Source of the DNA: Paralichthys olivaceus
Lineage: Eukaryota > Chordata > Actinopteri > Pleuronectiformes > Paralichthyidae
NCBI RefSeq assembly: GCF_024713975.1
Contig: NC_091105.1
Coordinates: 23,519,439 to 23,583,438, forward strand
Reading direction: 5' to 3'
Length of the DNA: 64,000 nucleotides
Shown here: piece by piece, positions 1-11,000 of the stretch
Layout of the letters: every line of letters starts with the position of its first letter
How positions within the stretch are numbered: the first letter of the stretch is position 1
The notes under the pieces: model-generated
Told to the model about the DNA's origin: nothing
The model's input: the letters and a program-made list of their open reading frames with translations, nothing else
Databases searched by the model: none
Translations under genes and position numbers: made by a program

Positions 1-296
1 TGTATGTATGTGGTGGAGTCTCAGTGTACATAATCTGAGTAGCAGTGCAGAAAAGCAATGCTTACATCCTGGATTTGTAGGGCTTCCTGCGACTCATTGG
101 GATCTCCTTGTGAAAGGTAAACCCTGCCATCTGCTGGTGTGAAAAGACAAAGTATTTTAATGGATTCTTGGATTAGTTTGTGGATTAGAAAGATAACCAA
201 AGATTAGTAGCTCCATATCCCTTTGATTTTGATTTACATGAACACATTTTAGTGGCAGTATAAGATTAAATAAGATTTTAAGGTCTTAACCTTCTA

Positions 297-364
297 TGTA
301 AAGTGCCTTGAGATGATGTATATTATGATTTGGCGCTATACAAATAAAATTGAATTGAGTTAAA
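297..364 (+). repeat. 3' tail of an interspersed teleost repeat
   Basis: The stretch has the form aaagtgccttgag ... tttggcgctatacaaataaaattgaattga. This is a tail I recognise from many copies of a fish retroposon that ends in a short TTGAA-type repeat. Only the 3' end is visible and the family name is not certain. The rest of 1-830 shows no gene: the short open frame near 460 has no homology that I recognise. Confidence 0.4.
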
Positions 365-919
365 CTAAATCTTATATCAGACTAATTTTTTACACAGAAC
401 TCTCTGGACCATCAGTACATTAGAGCGATTCGATATGATCCTTTAATCCATGCTGTTCTGTGCCCCCTCACTTTTCACTAAATGGCTGCCATATCTTGGC
501 CAGCTCCCCCTCACACATCCAGCAGGCCAAGAATCAAGCAAAGTCTATTCTTTTATCAGTTGCATACAGATTTGACGTTGAGCCCACATTGCCATGTCTC
601 CCACCATTTTCTTTTTTTCTGAATCAGAGGAGCAAGTTTGCACAACTGCTTTGTTGTTCCATATAGCTGCAGTATATAATCATGGGCATATTTTACTCTC
701 AGAGTTTTTCATAGTAGGGAGCGTGACATGAATATTGCCATTCCCAGAATGATTCTAATAATGTGCCATGGATAACCACTTGGCTCACTCAAGATTTAGT
801 GGCAACATATCAAATCTAAGGGTCACAGTATGGTGGTTTTTGTACACTCACTTATTGAGGCAAAAACCATCGCTGTGCATCATGGCATAGATTATAATTA
901 TTATTATCATTATTTGTTT

Positions 920-962
920 TACTACTACGACTACTACTACGACTACAACTACTACTACTACT
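920..962. repeat. Trinucleotide (TAC/GAC)n microsatellite
   Basis: Imperfect run of tac/gac triplets. It creates a tyrosine-rich open frame at 830-1075 that is low-complexity and not a gene. Confidence 0.8.
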
Positions 963-1109
963 GCACCATTTGCACCAACTATTTAGCTTTTTTGTACATG
1001 TACATAGCTTTTGTTATTGTCTTTTGTCCTTGTTCATCTCTGTTTGTTTGTTGTTTTTTTAAACTGTTGTACTAAGAGAACAAAGAAAAACCGGAGTCAA
1101 ATTCCTTGT

Positions 1110-1163
1110 GTGTGTTCACATACCTGGCAATAAAAGCGATTCTGATTCTAATTCTAATTATAA
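1110..1163 (+). repeat. LINE-like 3' tail (ggcaataaaagcgattctgattct type)
   Basis: The text cacatacctggcaataaaa is followed by a short run of gattct/aattct hexamers. This matches the general form of L2/Maui-like LINE tails in fish. The family assignment is from memory and the body of the element is not evident. Confidence 0.35.
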
Positions 1164-1417
1164 GAATTTCATATGGCACCTTTCAAATCCGCTGTTACAA
1201 TGTGCCTCACAATAAGGACAAATAGAAAAAACAATGCAAAGCATTACGGACAATAAGTAAATAATACAATATCATTTAAAATCAAAGACAACAAATGATA
1301 TAATACCAAATATAAAACCAAAGACAATAGATCAAATAATACACAATTTAAAAGTAATGGCAAAAGAAAAGGATAAAAGGAACTAAGAAAGTAATAGCAA
1401 ATTAAATTTCACCATAA

Positions 1418-1421
<4 letters not shown>

Positions 1422-1471
<50 letters not shown>

Positions 1472-1490
1472 ATATATATATATATATATA
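1422..1490. repeat. (TA)n microsatellite
   Basis: Nearly pure TA dinucleotide run, interrupted once by tgtgtg near 1466. Confidence 0.95.
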
Positions 1491-2078
1491 CATATCTTGT
1501 AGGTTTTTTTGTTTTATGATTACAAATAAAATAAATCGAAGTATCCTTGAGGATTACTCGTAACTGTAGCTAGAAATAAAAATAATATAAACAAATATAA
1601 CATATTCCCTATATAGGGATCACAGACTAATACTAGAAAAGTGCATGTTTTGAGAGATTTAATAGCATGTGGAACTATTTACTGCAATGATTCGTAACTG
1701 CACAAACCTTGATGTCTTCAGTGTTAAAAGCCCTAATGATAAATGAAGCTTGTATTTCGACATTGTATTGTCTTAGCTCTCCGTATTCTGTTGTCTTAGC
1801 TTAGAGAAAGACCACTGTCCTTATAGTGCAGTAGTAAACCTGCAAATTACTGCAGGTGCTGGATAATGCACATAAGCGACGAGATGCTTCGGAGGAATAG
1901 GGGTGAAAACAAAGACTCCGGAGTGTCACGGGGTCTTTGAGATTACATTAGTGTTGCTTTTCTTCTCGAGGCCAATCCCATCCAATTTAACACGTTTCCT
2001 GTTTGCGCTCGAGCTCCAACCAGCGGAGCGGTTGCATGTGTACTAATCAACACACAGGAGAAGAAGCTTGGTAGAGTT

Positions 2079-2089
2079 AAGATGGCGGC
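2079..2089 (+). promoter_or_regulatory. ubr5: YY1-type element in the ubr5 promoter/5'UTR
   Basis: The sequence aagatggcggc is an exact match to the extended YY1 consensus. It lies 141 bp upstream of the ubr5 start codon, where YY1 sites of housekeeping genes usually sit (just inside the 5'UTR). The surrounding 1860-2500 is relatively CpG-rich and has no obvious TATA box, consistent with a CpG-type promoter. The transcription start is not determined here. Confidence 0.55.
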
Positions 2090-2099
2090 ATGTGGGTGA
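2082..2099 (+). other. Possible 5-codon upstream ORF before ubr5
   Basis: An ATG embedded in the YY1 element opens a frame of five codons that ends at TGA 2097-2099. It would act as an upstream ORF only if transcription starts upstream of 2082, which the sequence alone does not show. Confidence 0.3.
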
Positions 2100-2229
2100 G
2101 GAGGCTGGGATCGCAACTCGAGGGTTTTCGCCATTAAACGACGCCTATGAATCCACATATATACAGCAATTAATCGAGTACCAAGTTCCACATCGTCCAC
2201 ACGTTTGTGTGTGATTTTGGATTGACCCC

Positions 2230-5200
2230 ATGACATCTATACACTTCGTGGTTCACCCGTTGCCCGGGACCGAGGATCAGCTCAATGACAGGTATTTCAC
2301 TGCGGCCCGTGGAAAAGAAGAATTTAAATCGATATTTGTGTGTTAGGCTTGGTATACACGAGCGAGGCCGTGTTGATGAGCGACGTTCACATTGGCATGC
2401 GTCTGGATTCGGGTTCAGTTTATTTAAATGACCCCCCAGGGTTGAAACAAGGCCCGGCATCTTGGACAATCCTCGTTAGCTTGCTGCTACCTAAACACTC
2501 GCTCCAGTGCTAGCTGCTAGCCCATCAACTGGCTAACTCACGACTAGCTAACACTAGCAGGCTGTTTCCTTGGTTCTCTGGAAGGATTGGCTCCCAGTCA
2601 AAGTTGAGATAGACAATGCGGATTGGGGGATGGGAAAAGAGGGGGGAATAAAGGTCGTAAAATACAACGTTCTCAGAAAAACCCCGGGGTTTTGTGTATA
2701 AATTACACGTACAGTCATTTGACGTATGTCAGTGTTTGTTTTGCGGGCGTCTGGTTGATTATCATGATCAATGAAGCAGCTAACGTCAGCTAACTGATTG
2801 CTAGCTGCTAATGCTAGCAGCCTGATTCGCTACCACGCTCTCGACAAAGCTAAATATTTGCATTCCAGGGTGTTTTGTGACACAGCTTCTTACGTGTTCA
2901 TTGGAACACTTTGCTCGCTAATGTCACCGTATGATTGTACGTCGTTGGTTTGTTTTCACTTGTACGCGCTGAGATAAATCGGAAATATGAAGTGATGTAC
3001 AGTTAGCTAACATTGCGTTCTGAATAATCATGTTAACGAGTTGAATAAGTAGTCAAGTCAGGGCTTTTCAAAGTGTTAACGATGGATGCTAAGTTCTCGT
3101 AACCACTCATTTGGATTCTTTTCATTGTTAGTCACTCATCAAGTAGCTACAGCATACACACACAGTACATTCTGACTGTTCCTAATATTGTTATTAGTGG
3201 CATGCTTCTAGCATGCATCAGGCAGCCTTTAATGGGCTTTCTGTAGGTAATGTCCAAACTGATTAAATCATTATTCATTAGCTGTTGGGAGAAACGTCCA
3301 GGAAGTTGTGTTTGACCTGTATTATGGCTGAACATGCAAATTATGGTAAATCTATTTATATCATCCATTGAGATTGAACTGATTAATGACCTGGTCTACT
3401 TACACTCAAAGGCTGAGAAGTTGGAGTGTTTTTAGAATGACCTTGAGATTAACAACTGGATAAAGGCTCAGCCTTTTACAGGTCAGTGCGTTGTCCAACT
3501 CTGGGAGACCTGCCTTTGTCTGAGTGCAAGGAAAGCTCAGTTTACTACGCTGGTTGCATGTCTTATTAAGAATGCTACTCAGACATCTTGGTGGTATGGT
3601 CCATTGGTTCCTTGAAGAGGTCATGGCTGTTTCATCCTCAGGCATGCATGCATGCTATATTGCATGCTACAGTCACCATGTGCTGCTGGGAGGCCCCCCT
3701 CCTCCCTTTTCCCCATGAAGGAACTTGCAGTTGTCAGAGCAGATAAGTGGTCTATCTGAAATAAAAAAGGGTTGGTCAAGCCTGGCTCATCAGAAGCGCT
3801 TGCCTGGCATGAACTTCAGATCAGATTTCCTCAACCAAATGCCAGTGGTTTGTTTTACCTAACTGAGGTCTGCTCAGACACACAAGTTGTGCACTTCCAC
3901 TGTGCTAACACCATTACTCTGTAACATTTGTATCTCTCACACTGTGTTTTTGAGGAAAGTGAAAGATATGATGCTACTTATAATTTAAGAAGTTGTGTCT
4001 TGTTCTTGTGCATTCATGTGCATCATTTGTAATAGTATTTAAATGGCTTGACCTGGCACTAGTAAGTGAATAGATTTTAAGTAATTGTACCTAATCACAT
4101 CTGTGCTGTATTTGAACTTGCTACTGAAGTTTTCTGCAGGCAGATAAAAATGTAATTTCTTCCATTTCAAAACTCATTTTGCATTTTTGACCTATCATTT
4201 TCATTTGATTCAGAGCGTTTATGAGAACAGATACATCAGTACTTCTGTATCTAATGACCACATGTGGAAGAAACATTGCAGAACTATGTGTTTAAGATGA
4301 TAGCATAGGCCAAAATAATGTGCCTGCAAAGAGTTGAGTAGATGTAGGTTTGTCTCTTCACTAGACACAACACAAAATCAGGATACAATACATCTTACAT
4401 CAGGTACTGTATGTGGATAAAGCACAATCAGATAACTGCAATACCTCAACGATGTCAGGGGTAAATTGGGTTAAATGAAATGGTAAACCAACATTTGTCA
4501 TAAAGGAGATTGTTGGTCTGTATTAGATATGACTGTGGTAGGTTATTTTTCAAGACGTACTTCAAATGTTTGCTTGCCTTCATTGTTTGTGCTGCAGATT
4601 TCCAGTGAACATTAGTAGCCAAGCAATTTGAAACACAAGAACATTTAATCCGATTATATTAAAAGTTCACAGCTTCAAATGTATATTTCTCAGAACATTA
4701 TTTATTGTATGTAAACAGTAAAGACATTCATGTTGTAGTGGAAGCCTTGAGAATGACAATATAATATTTACTCAGGAGATATTTTGATGGCTGTGTTGGG
4801 TCATTAGGTTCCAGAAGTAAAATGGACATTGTTATGTTTCTGGCAGATGGAATATCTCTTGAAAAGATTACCATGAATCATTCGTAAATTATTGATCGGT
4901 ACAAGAATAGGAAAAGTGGGGTTGATTGCTAATAAGGCAAGAAGCTAGAGGAGGTACAGAAATGAAAGGCAAAGCATGCAATTAACTTTCATGAATAATT
5001 TTCTACAACAATCCTAGACGTTTAGCAATATTGAATGCTTACTAAAATACTCATATGACAGGTAGTTTTCCAGTTTCATTTGGAATGACAGATTCCTTGT
5101 TTTGTGTTTTTCTACATAAGACAAAAGACTTGCATCTTGTTTAATCTGTTGTGGAATAAAGCACTCTGTTTGTCTTGGTTCACTCATTGGTAGACAGTGC

Positions 5201-8079
5201 AGATGCCTTACAAACGTTGGTAAAGGGAACTTTAGCCTGCCTGCCGGCTGTGGGCATCACAGTCAGACATCCAATGATTGAGCAGAAAATTGTTATGCTG
5301 TCTATCATTTCATAACTATGGAAATACTTTTGAATTATACATTACTTTTGGGTCACAGTAACAACTAGTGCTAAATTATTTGGCATCAGCATCAGCAACA
5401 ACCACACTATCATAGTCACTGGTGACTTTGTAAGCAGTTTAGAGTTTTAATCCATTGTTGTCATCGTGGATGTTATCATTTATGCTCAGCGTAGCCTTGA
5501 ACCAGTTTGACTGAAAAGGTGCACATGAGTTTAAAAAATGTCAAGTGTTAATATGCAATTTCTGTAAAATATTTTGTACAGCTTGTGGGTTATGTCAGCA
5601 CTACTACTGTTTTTAAAGAGCATAGAATTACTTACTAATTACAACTAAATCTTAAATGGGTCTTATTTGTGTTATTGTCTCCATCTTCTTGTCAGGCTCC
5701 GTGAAGTCTCGGAAAAACTCAACAAATACAGCTATAACAGGTGAGTGTGTGTCAACATTGTAATTATAGTCTGCTTTGTACAATGTGATCAACTGTAAAC
5801 TTGTAGACAGAATCATGTTTTATACAGTCTCAATTGTGTTTTTGCTTGTTTGTTTCTTTTCCAATGCAGTCATCCACACCTTAGTTTGCTGGAGCAGGCC
5901 CCCCTGAAACAGTGCGTTGTTGGTCCAAACCATGCCGGATTTCTCCTTGAGGTAATACTATATGACATTACAGCATGAATCAGCTAGGGACCTGGAGTAT
6001 GATTATTATCTGTTGCCCACTACAAACAGTTAAATATAATAGGAAGATTGTTATACTAACTGGGTCACTATGGTCAGAAGACGTCTGGCTTTTACTCTAA
6101 AAGTTAATCTTCCTTTTAGTTACTGTGTAAATTGTGGACATAGGTTAAATCTCACAGATAGGATATGTTCCAGGACACCAACCCAGTTAAAATAATCCAG
6201 TTTAAACAGGGCTGTTGACAGACTGAAGAGGCATGTAGTAATTGACTTCATGCTGTTTGCTTTGACAGAAACATTGTCAAACTGGTGCATGTAGATGTGT
6301 GTTCAGAAAGTATTGTGGCTTTATGCAACTGTACATGCCTGATATAATAAATGCTTCAGTCCCTGACCTGATACATTACCCTCAACATTACATTATGAGC
6401 CCCCCCACCCCACTCTTCAGGAGTTTTCATTTTTGCCACTAAAAAAAGTGAATCCTTCTCTTTCAGGATGGACGTGTGTGTAGAATCAGCTTTGCTGTCC
6501 AGCCTGATCGCCTGGAGCTCAGCAAACCGGATGGCAGCGATGGGTGAGGGACTCGCATATGAAGGGATCTGTCCCGGAAACTGCTTTAGCTTTGGCATTG
6601 AGTTAAGACACAGATGGCTTGTGGGGATGTCTAGTTCACAATGCACTGAACATGTTCAGGCTTACTGATAGTGATTTCTGTGATTTGAATTCCATTCGGC
6701 ACTTTTGCCCTGTGAGTATGAATCACTCTGACTTGCTTTCACTTCTAGAATAATGCTCACTCTTTGCTACAAAGTTTTCCATCTATCAAGAGTGAATAAT
6801 ACATCCTAATTCACTGCAGGCCTTTCTCAAAAAGTATTTTATTAGGCCACCCCCCATCAATGTTACATTGCGGTACCTGGGGGACATACTAGTTTATCAA
6901 TACAAAAATCCATTCAGCATCATGACAATCTCAAAATTGTTTGTGGAACTGAAAATCAGTTGCTTTTATGGCTCAAATGTGTGCCTCTTTCCGTGTTTCC
7001 TTTTTTCTTAAAGTTTACGTTTTGGGTACAAGCTGTTTTTCGTTGGCTCTGACTGTGTATTTTTGGTGAATGGCTCATTGATAGTTGACGATGTCCTGCC
7101 AGCAGAACAACATCCAACAGTGATTTCATACTTTTCAAGGCCACTCTAGGTGTTAGATATGCATGTGAAATAGGCTGTAATACGCTGAGGAGCTGCCTGC
7201 TCCAAACTGTTCAGCACAGCTCATGTTTTGTTCCATGCTGAAGAAGATGAAACACTTCAAATTGTAATTGCCTTTCAGTCAGCACTTTTTTGGGTTGCTG
7301 GGAAGCCTGTTGAAAAAGAGTATAGCAGGTTGACTTTGAATTGTATCAGGAGTTACATGGATTACGTCAGTTTGTAAAATAGCCTTTTCTGTCTGTAGTA
7401 ATGATGTGATTGACTGTGTCTGTATGCAATTCTATGATGTTACAGTATAGTACTAAATGTGATCGTATTATTTTGTTGGAAATAATTGACATTATGTGTC
7501 AATGTAGTCTCTGTTAGATGAAACTCTGGCAAATAGTCATTCAGTTGTCTTATCACAACAAGACACGATATATATACTGCCTGTTTAGAAAACATTGTTA
7601 TTTGTAGTGAAGTACTTTTGGTTAAACTTATAAGGTATCCCAGTTTAAGAAATCTTAAAGTAGGAGCAAGCAGTCGCAGCCCCACAACCCCAAGAACTTT
7701 TTAAAAATGGAAAGTCTTGAAGGAGGAACGAGTTGCAGCCAATTCTGATTCCCAAGGGTGTTGCCATGCTAGTCTCCAAAATACCCCATCCTGTTTCACG
7801 GAATAATATTAAAAGAAAAATGAATCCTGAACCAAGGGGTATGATTTGACAAATGCCTGGGGTAAATTTAGTTTCTGTTAACCCAGGTAATAAAAAGCAT
7901 TTTTGGTCCTTCTGGGGCTTTTGTAGGTTTGTAACTGATCTCCCATCTTTTGTTTCCAGTTCAAAGTTGAGCAGTGGTTCAGGGACAGGAAGGAGCTCCA
8001 GGCCAGGCAGGACTAGTGATCCGCCCTGGTTCCTGTCTGGTTCTGACACACTGGGCAGACTGGCAGGCAACACCCTTGG
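2230..8079 (+). CDS. ubr5: ubr5 exons 1-5: N-terminal propeller segment
   Basis: Coding exons 2230-2291, 5696-5740, 5870-5951, 6467-6543 and 7960-8079 encode residues 1-129. The product runs from [14 protein letters not shown] through [21 protein letters not shown] text to [18 protein letters not shown] and is nearly collinear with mammalian UBR5. This part belongs to the RCC1-like propeller that precedes the UBA domain in the family. Exon 4 ends ...gatgg|gtgagg and joins exon 5 at ttccag|ttcaaag, giving [15 protein letters not shown]. Confidence 0.92.
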
Positions 8080-11000
8080 GTAAGTTCTGGCAGGGTTGAC
8101 AGAGACAAATGGTCCTGTGAAAGCTGTGTTTAGAGCATAGCACTGATGCTGCAGCGGTTTATGGGTGTATTCCCCACAGCATTCAGTGCTACACATTCAG
8201 AAGAGAGAACTTAAGGTTGCTATAAAATGTAATAGATGAAAGTGTCCACCAAATGGCATACATCACCAACACTGCTTAAATTGCAGTATGGGATTTTCTT
8301 TGTGCCCCAGTTATCTGACCACTGGAGACTTGATTTTCACAAAATGTCGTGTGGCTCCTGATAATGAAGTTGTGCACAACTGACAGAGCTGAAGAATAAT
8401 CTCCTAAACCTGCACCCTTACAGAATAATGTTGGATTTATACAAATTAAAATCACAAATATTCTATTTATATTTTATATATTCATATATTTTATCAAAGC
8501 CATTGTCCCACACTGCCTGTGAAGGCCACTTCATAATTTGTTCACCTTCTGTAAGTGTTGCTGATGCAAAAGCTTTTCAGCCCGGTCTCTGCTGTCATGA
8601 AGGCTGAATCCCTTTGCACCCAGATGTGTGCATGTTTTTAGTCTGCTCTGTAAGCCAGATGGTGTTTTTTGGCAGTTGTCTCTGACCATGGCCTTGCACT
8701 GTATGTAACAGGAGTCGCTGGAGCTCTGGTGTAAATGGAGGCAGTGGAGGAGGTGGAAGTGGCGGTGGAGCAGGGGGTGGTGGGGCAGGAGGTGGAAGCA
8801 GTGGAGGAGGAGGGGGCGGAGGAGCAGGCGGAGGTGGAGGCACATCGGGCAGGTCGTCAACAGCGGCTCGAGATTCCCGCCGACAGACCAGAGTGATCCG
8901 TACGGGAAGGGACCGTGGCTCGGGCCTTCTGGGCAGTCAGCCACAGCCAGTTATACCAGCTTCTGTCATCCCTGAAGAGCTTATTACTCAGGTATAGAAT
9001 TCTCACATGAATGTGACTATTTTTTTATCACCTTTGTCTTTTGAAATTAATTGTACAATTACACATTTACTCACCAATATGTTACCATAAATTAGTATAA
9101 GTAAAATATGTTAAACATTTTGCCCTCGCCACTTTTCTCCAGGCCCAAGTAGTCCTTCAGGGGAAGTCCAGAAGTGTGATCATTAGGGAGCTCCAGAGGA
9201 CCAACCTGGATGTCAACCTTGCTGTCAACAACCTGCTGAGTCGGGATGATGAGGATGGAGACGATGGAGATGACACGGCCAGCGAGTCCTACCTCCCTGG
9301 AGGTTTGTTAAAAAAACAAACAAAAAGATCATTGTATGGACATTGAGAAGTAAAACCTAAGTTTAAACTTGAACCAGGTCAGAGATGTCAGCTGACTAGG
9401 TGTTCCTTCACGTTCACACTGCTTGTAGATTGTGGCCACAGGTTTCCTAGGCCACCGTTGAATTCAGTTTGAATGATGTATTCTGGATGCTCTTGGGTGC
9501 ATTCAGTGCTGTGCTTAGTGCTAACCACTTGTGATTCAATCACTCAGGACGAATGTTGGTACCAGGTCTGAATTGGGTCAATGGGAAAATGTCTGTGTGT
9601 TATTCAAAATATTTCCTTATCTTTATAGTTGTTACAAGGGAAGTCACGATAACCGATACTTCGGCACCAAGTCGATGCCAAAATTCCTTCAAACGTCATG
9701 GTACTTCTTTTTTGAAAGTACCATAGGTAGCGCACAATACAGACCTGAGACACATTTTTAAACAGAGCAACAGAGATGATCGGACACACACGTGCATGCT
9801 CCTCTAGATGGGAGAGAGGTTCTTGCCGCAGATTGTGATGCAATGCAGTGTTTTAACTTCATTGTTGCAGAAATAGCGATGCCAGGAACATGGATGTGAG
9901 TACAGTGGGTTATGTGGACATTGGTTCAGCGTGTGGGTGATTTGAGAGGAACAGAGGAGCAGAATCACTTGTTGACTAGAACCTGCTAAAAAAAATTCTA
10001 AAAGAAGCACTGATAACTTCATAAATATGTTTTAAAGGTCTGTCACTACTACTCTAGTAACCTACTGCTTGCACTTGCCTTGCAATTGAGTATATAGGTG
10101 TGTGTTTATTAGTACATTGCGTATGCAGCCTCTAGTTTTCTTACAGTTATTGAGCTATACCTGATAACTGAAATGTCATAATTTTCCCACATGCCACTGC
10201 TGTATTTTATAATGATAATAGTCTGTCTTTTTATGAATTACTTGAATGCTACATAGCCACTGTTGTTTTTTGTGTGTTCAAATATTTTTTATAAAGCAGT
10301 GTGTGTTGAAGTAAATGGGATTTATTGTTTTGTTTTCGTTTTTTTGCTATGGTCTCGAAATGGGTATCGAGAATTGTGGAAATTTCATGGTATCTGTATC
10401 GACTACATAAATGCTTGGTATTGTGACCTCCCTAGTTGTTTCAATAGTATTGACTTTAATGTAATACATTATTTAAAAAATATCAAAAATGTATCTAGGA
10501 TTTATTTTTTTTATATTCTGAAACCTAACATCATATTGTCTTTGTTCTATGCAGAAGACCTGATGTCCTTGTTGGATGCAGACATTCACTCTGCCCATCC
10601 CAGCGTGATTATTGATGCTGATGCCATGTTCTCTGAGGACATAAGCTACTTTGGCTACCCCTCTTTTAGACGTTCCTCGCTGTCTCGCCTGGGATCATCC
10701 AGAGGTAACTCAACAACTCACCCCTGTCTAAGAGAAGGAAGGGTGTTAAGAGAGGCTTTGGTGCCTGCACTGGTGATGGCTTTTATTTATAGGGACGTGG
10801 CTTCAATGGATTTAAACATATACACAACACACAAGTTGGTAAATCAAGGCTTTTTTTATTAATATTTTTCTGTAGCTGGTTTGTAAAGAAATGGCTGTGC
10901 TTGAAGATTTGCTGAAACAGAATTTCTCTTACAAGCAAGATAAACAGAGTTTTTCGAGGTTAAAATGTATTTTTGAGGTTTCATGCAAAATTTGTTTAAA

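Noticed and set aside
7645-8196. 183-codon minus-strand open frame
   Set aside because: Antisense to ubr5 exon 5 and its flanks; the exon has clear + strand homology and the minus frame has none that I recognise.
8531-8944. Minus-strand poly-proline/histidine-leucine frames
   Set aside because: They are the complement of the glycine-rich codons of ubr5 exon 6.
10263-10862. 199-codon + strand open frame
   Set aside because: Intron and mobile-element sequence read through into ubr5 exon 8; only 10555-10704 is coding.
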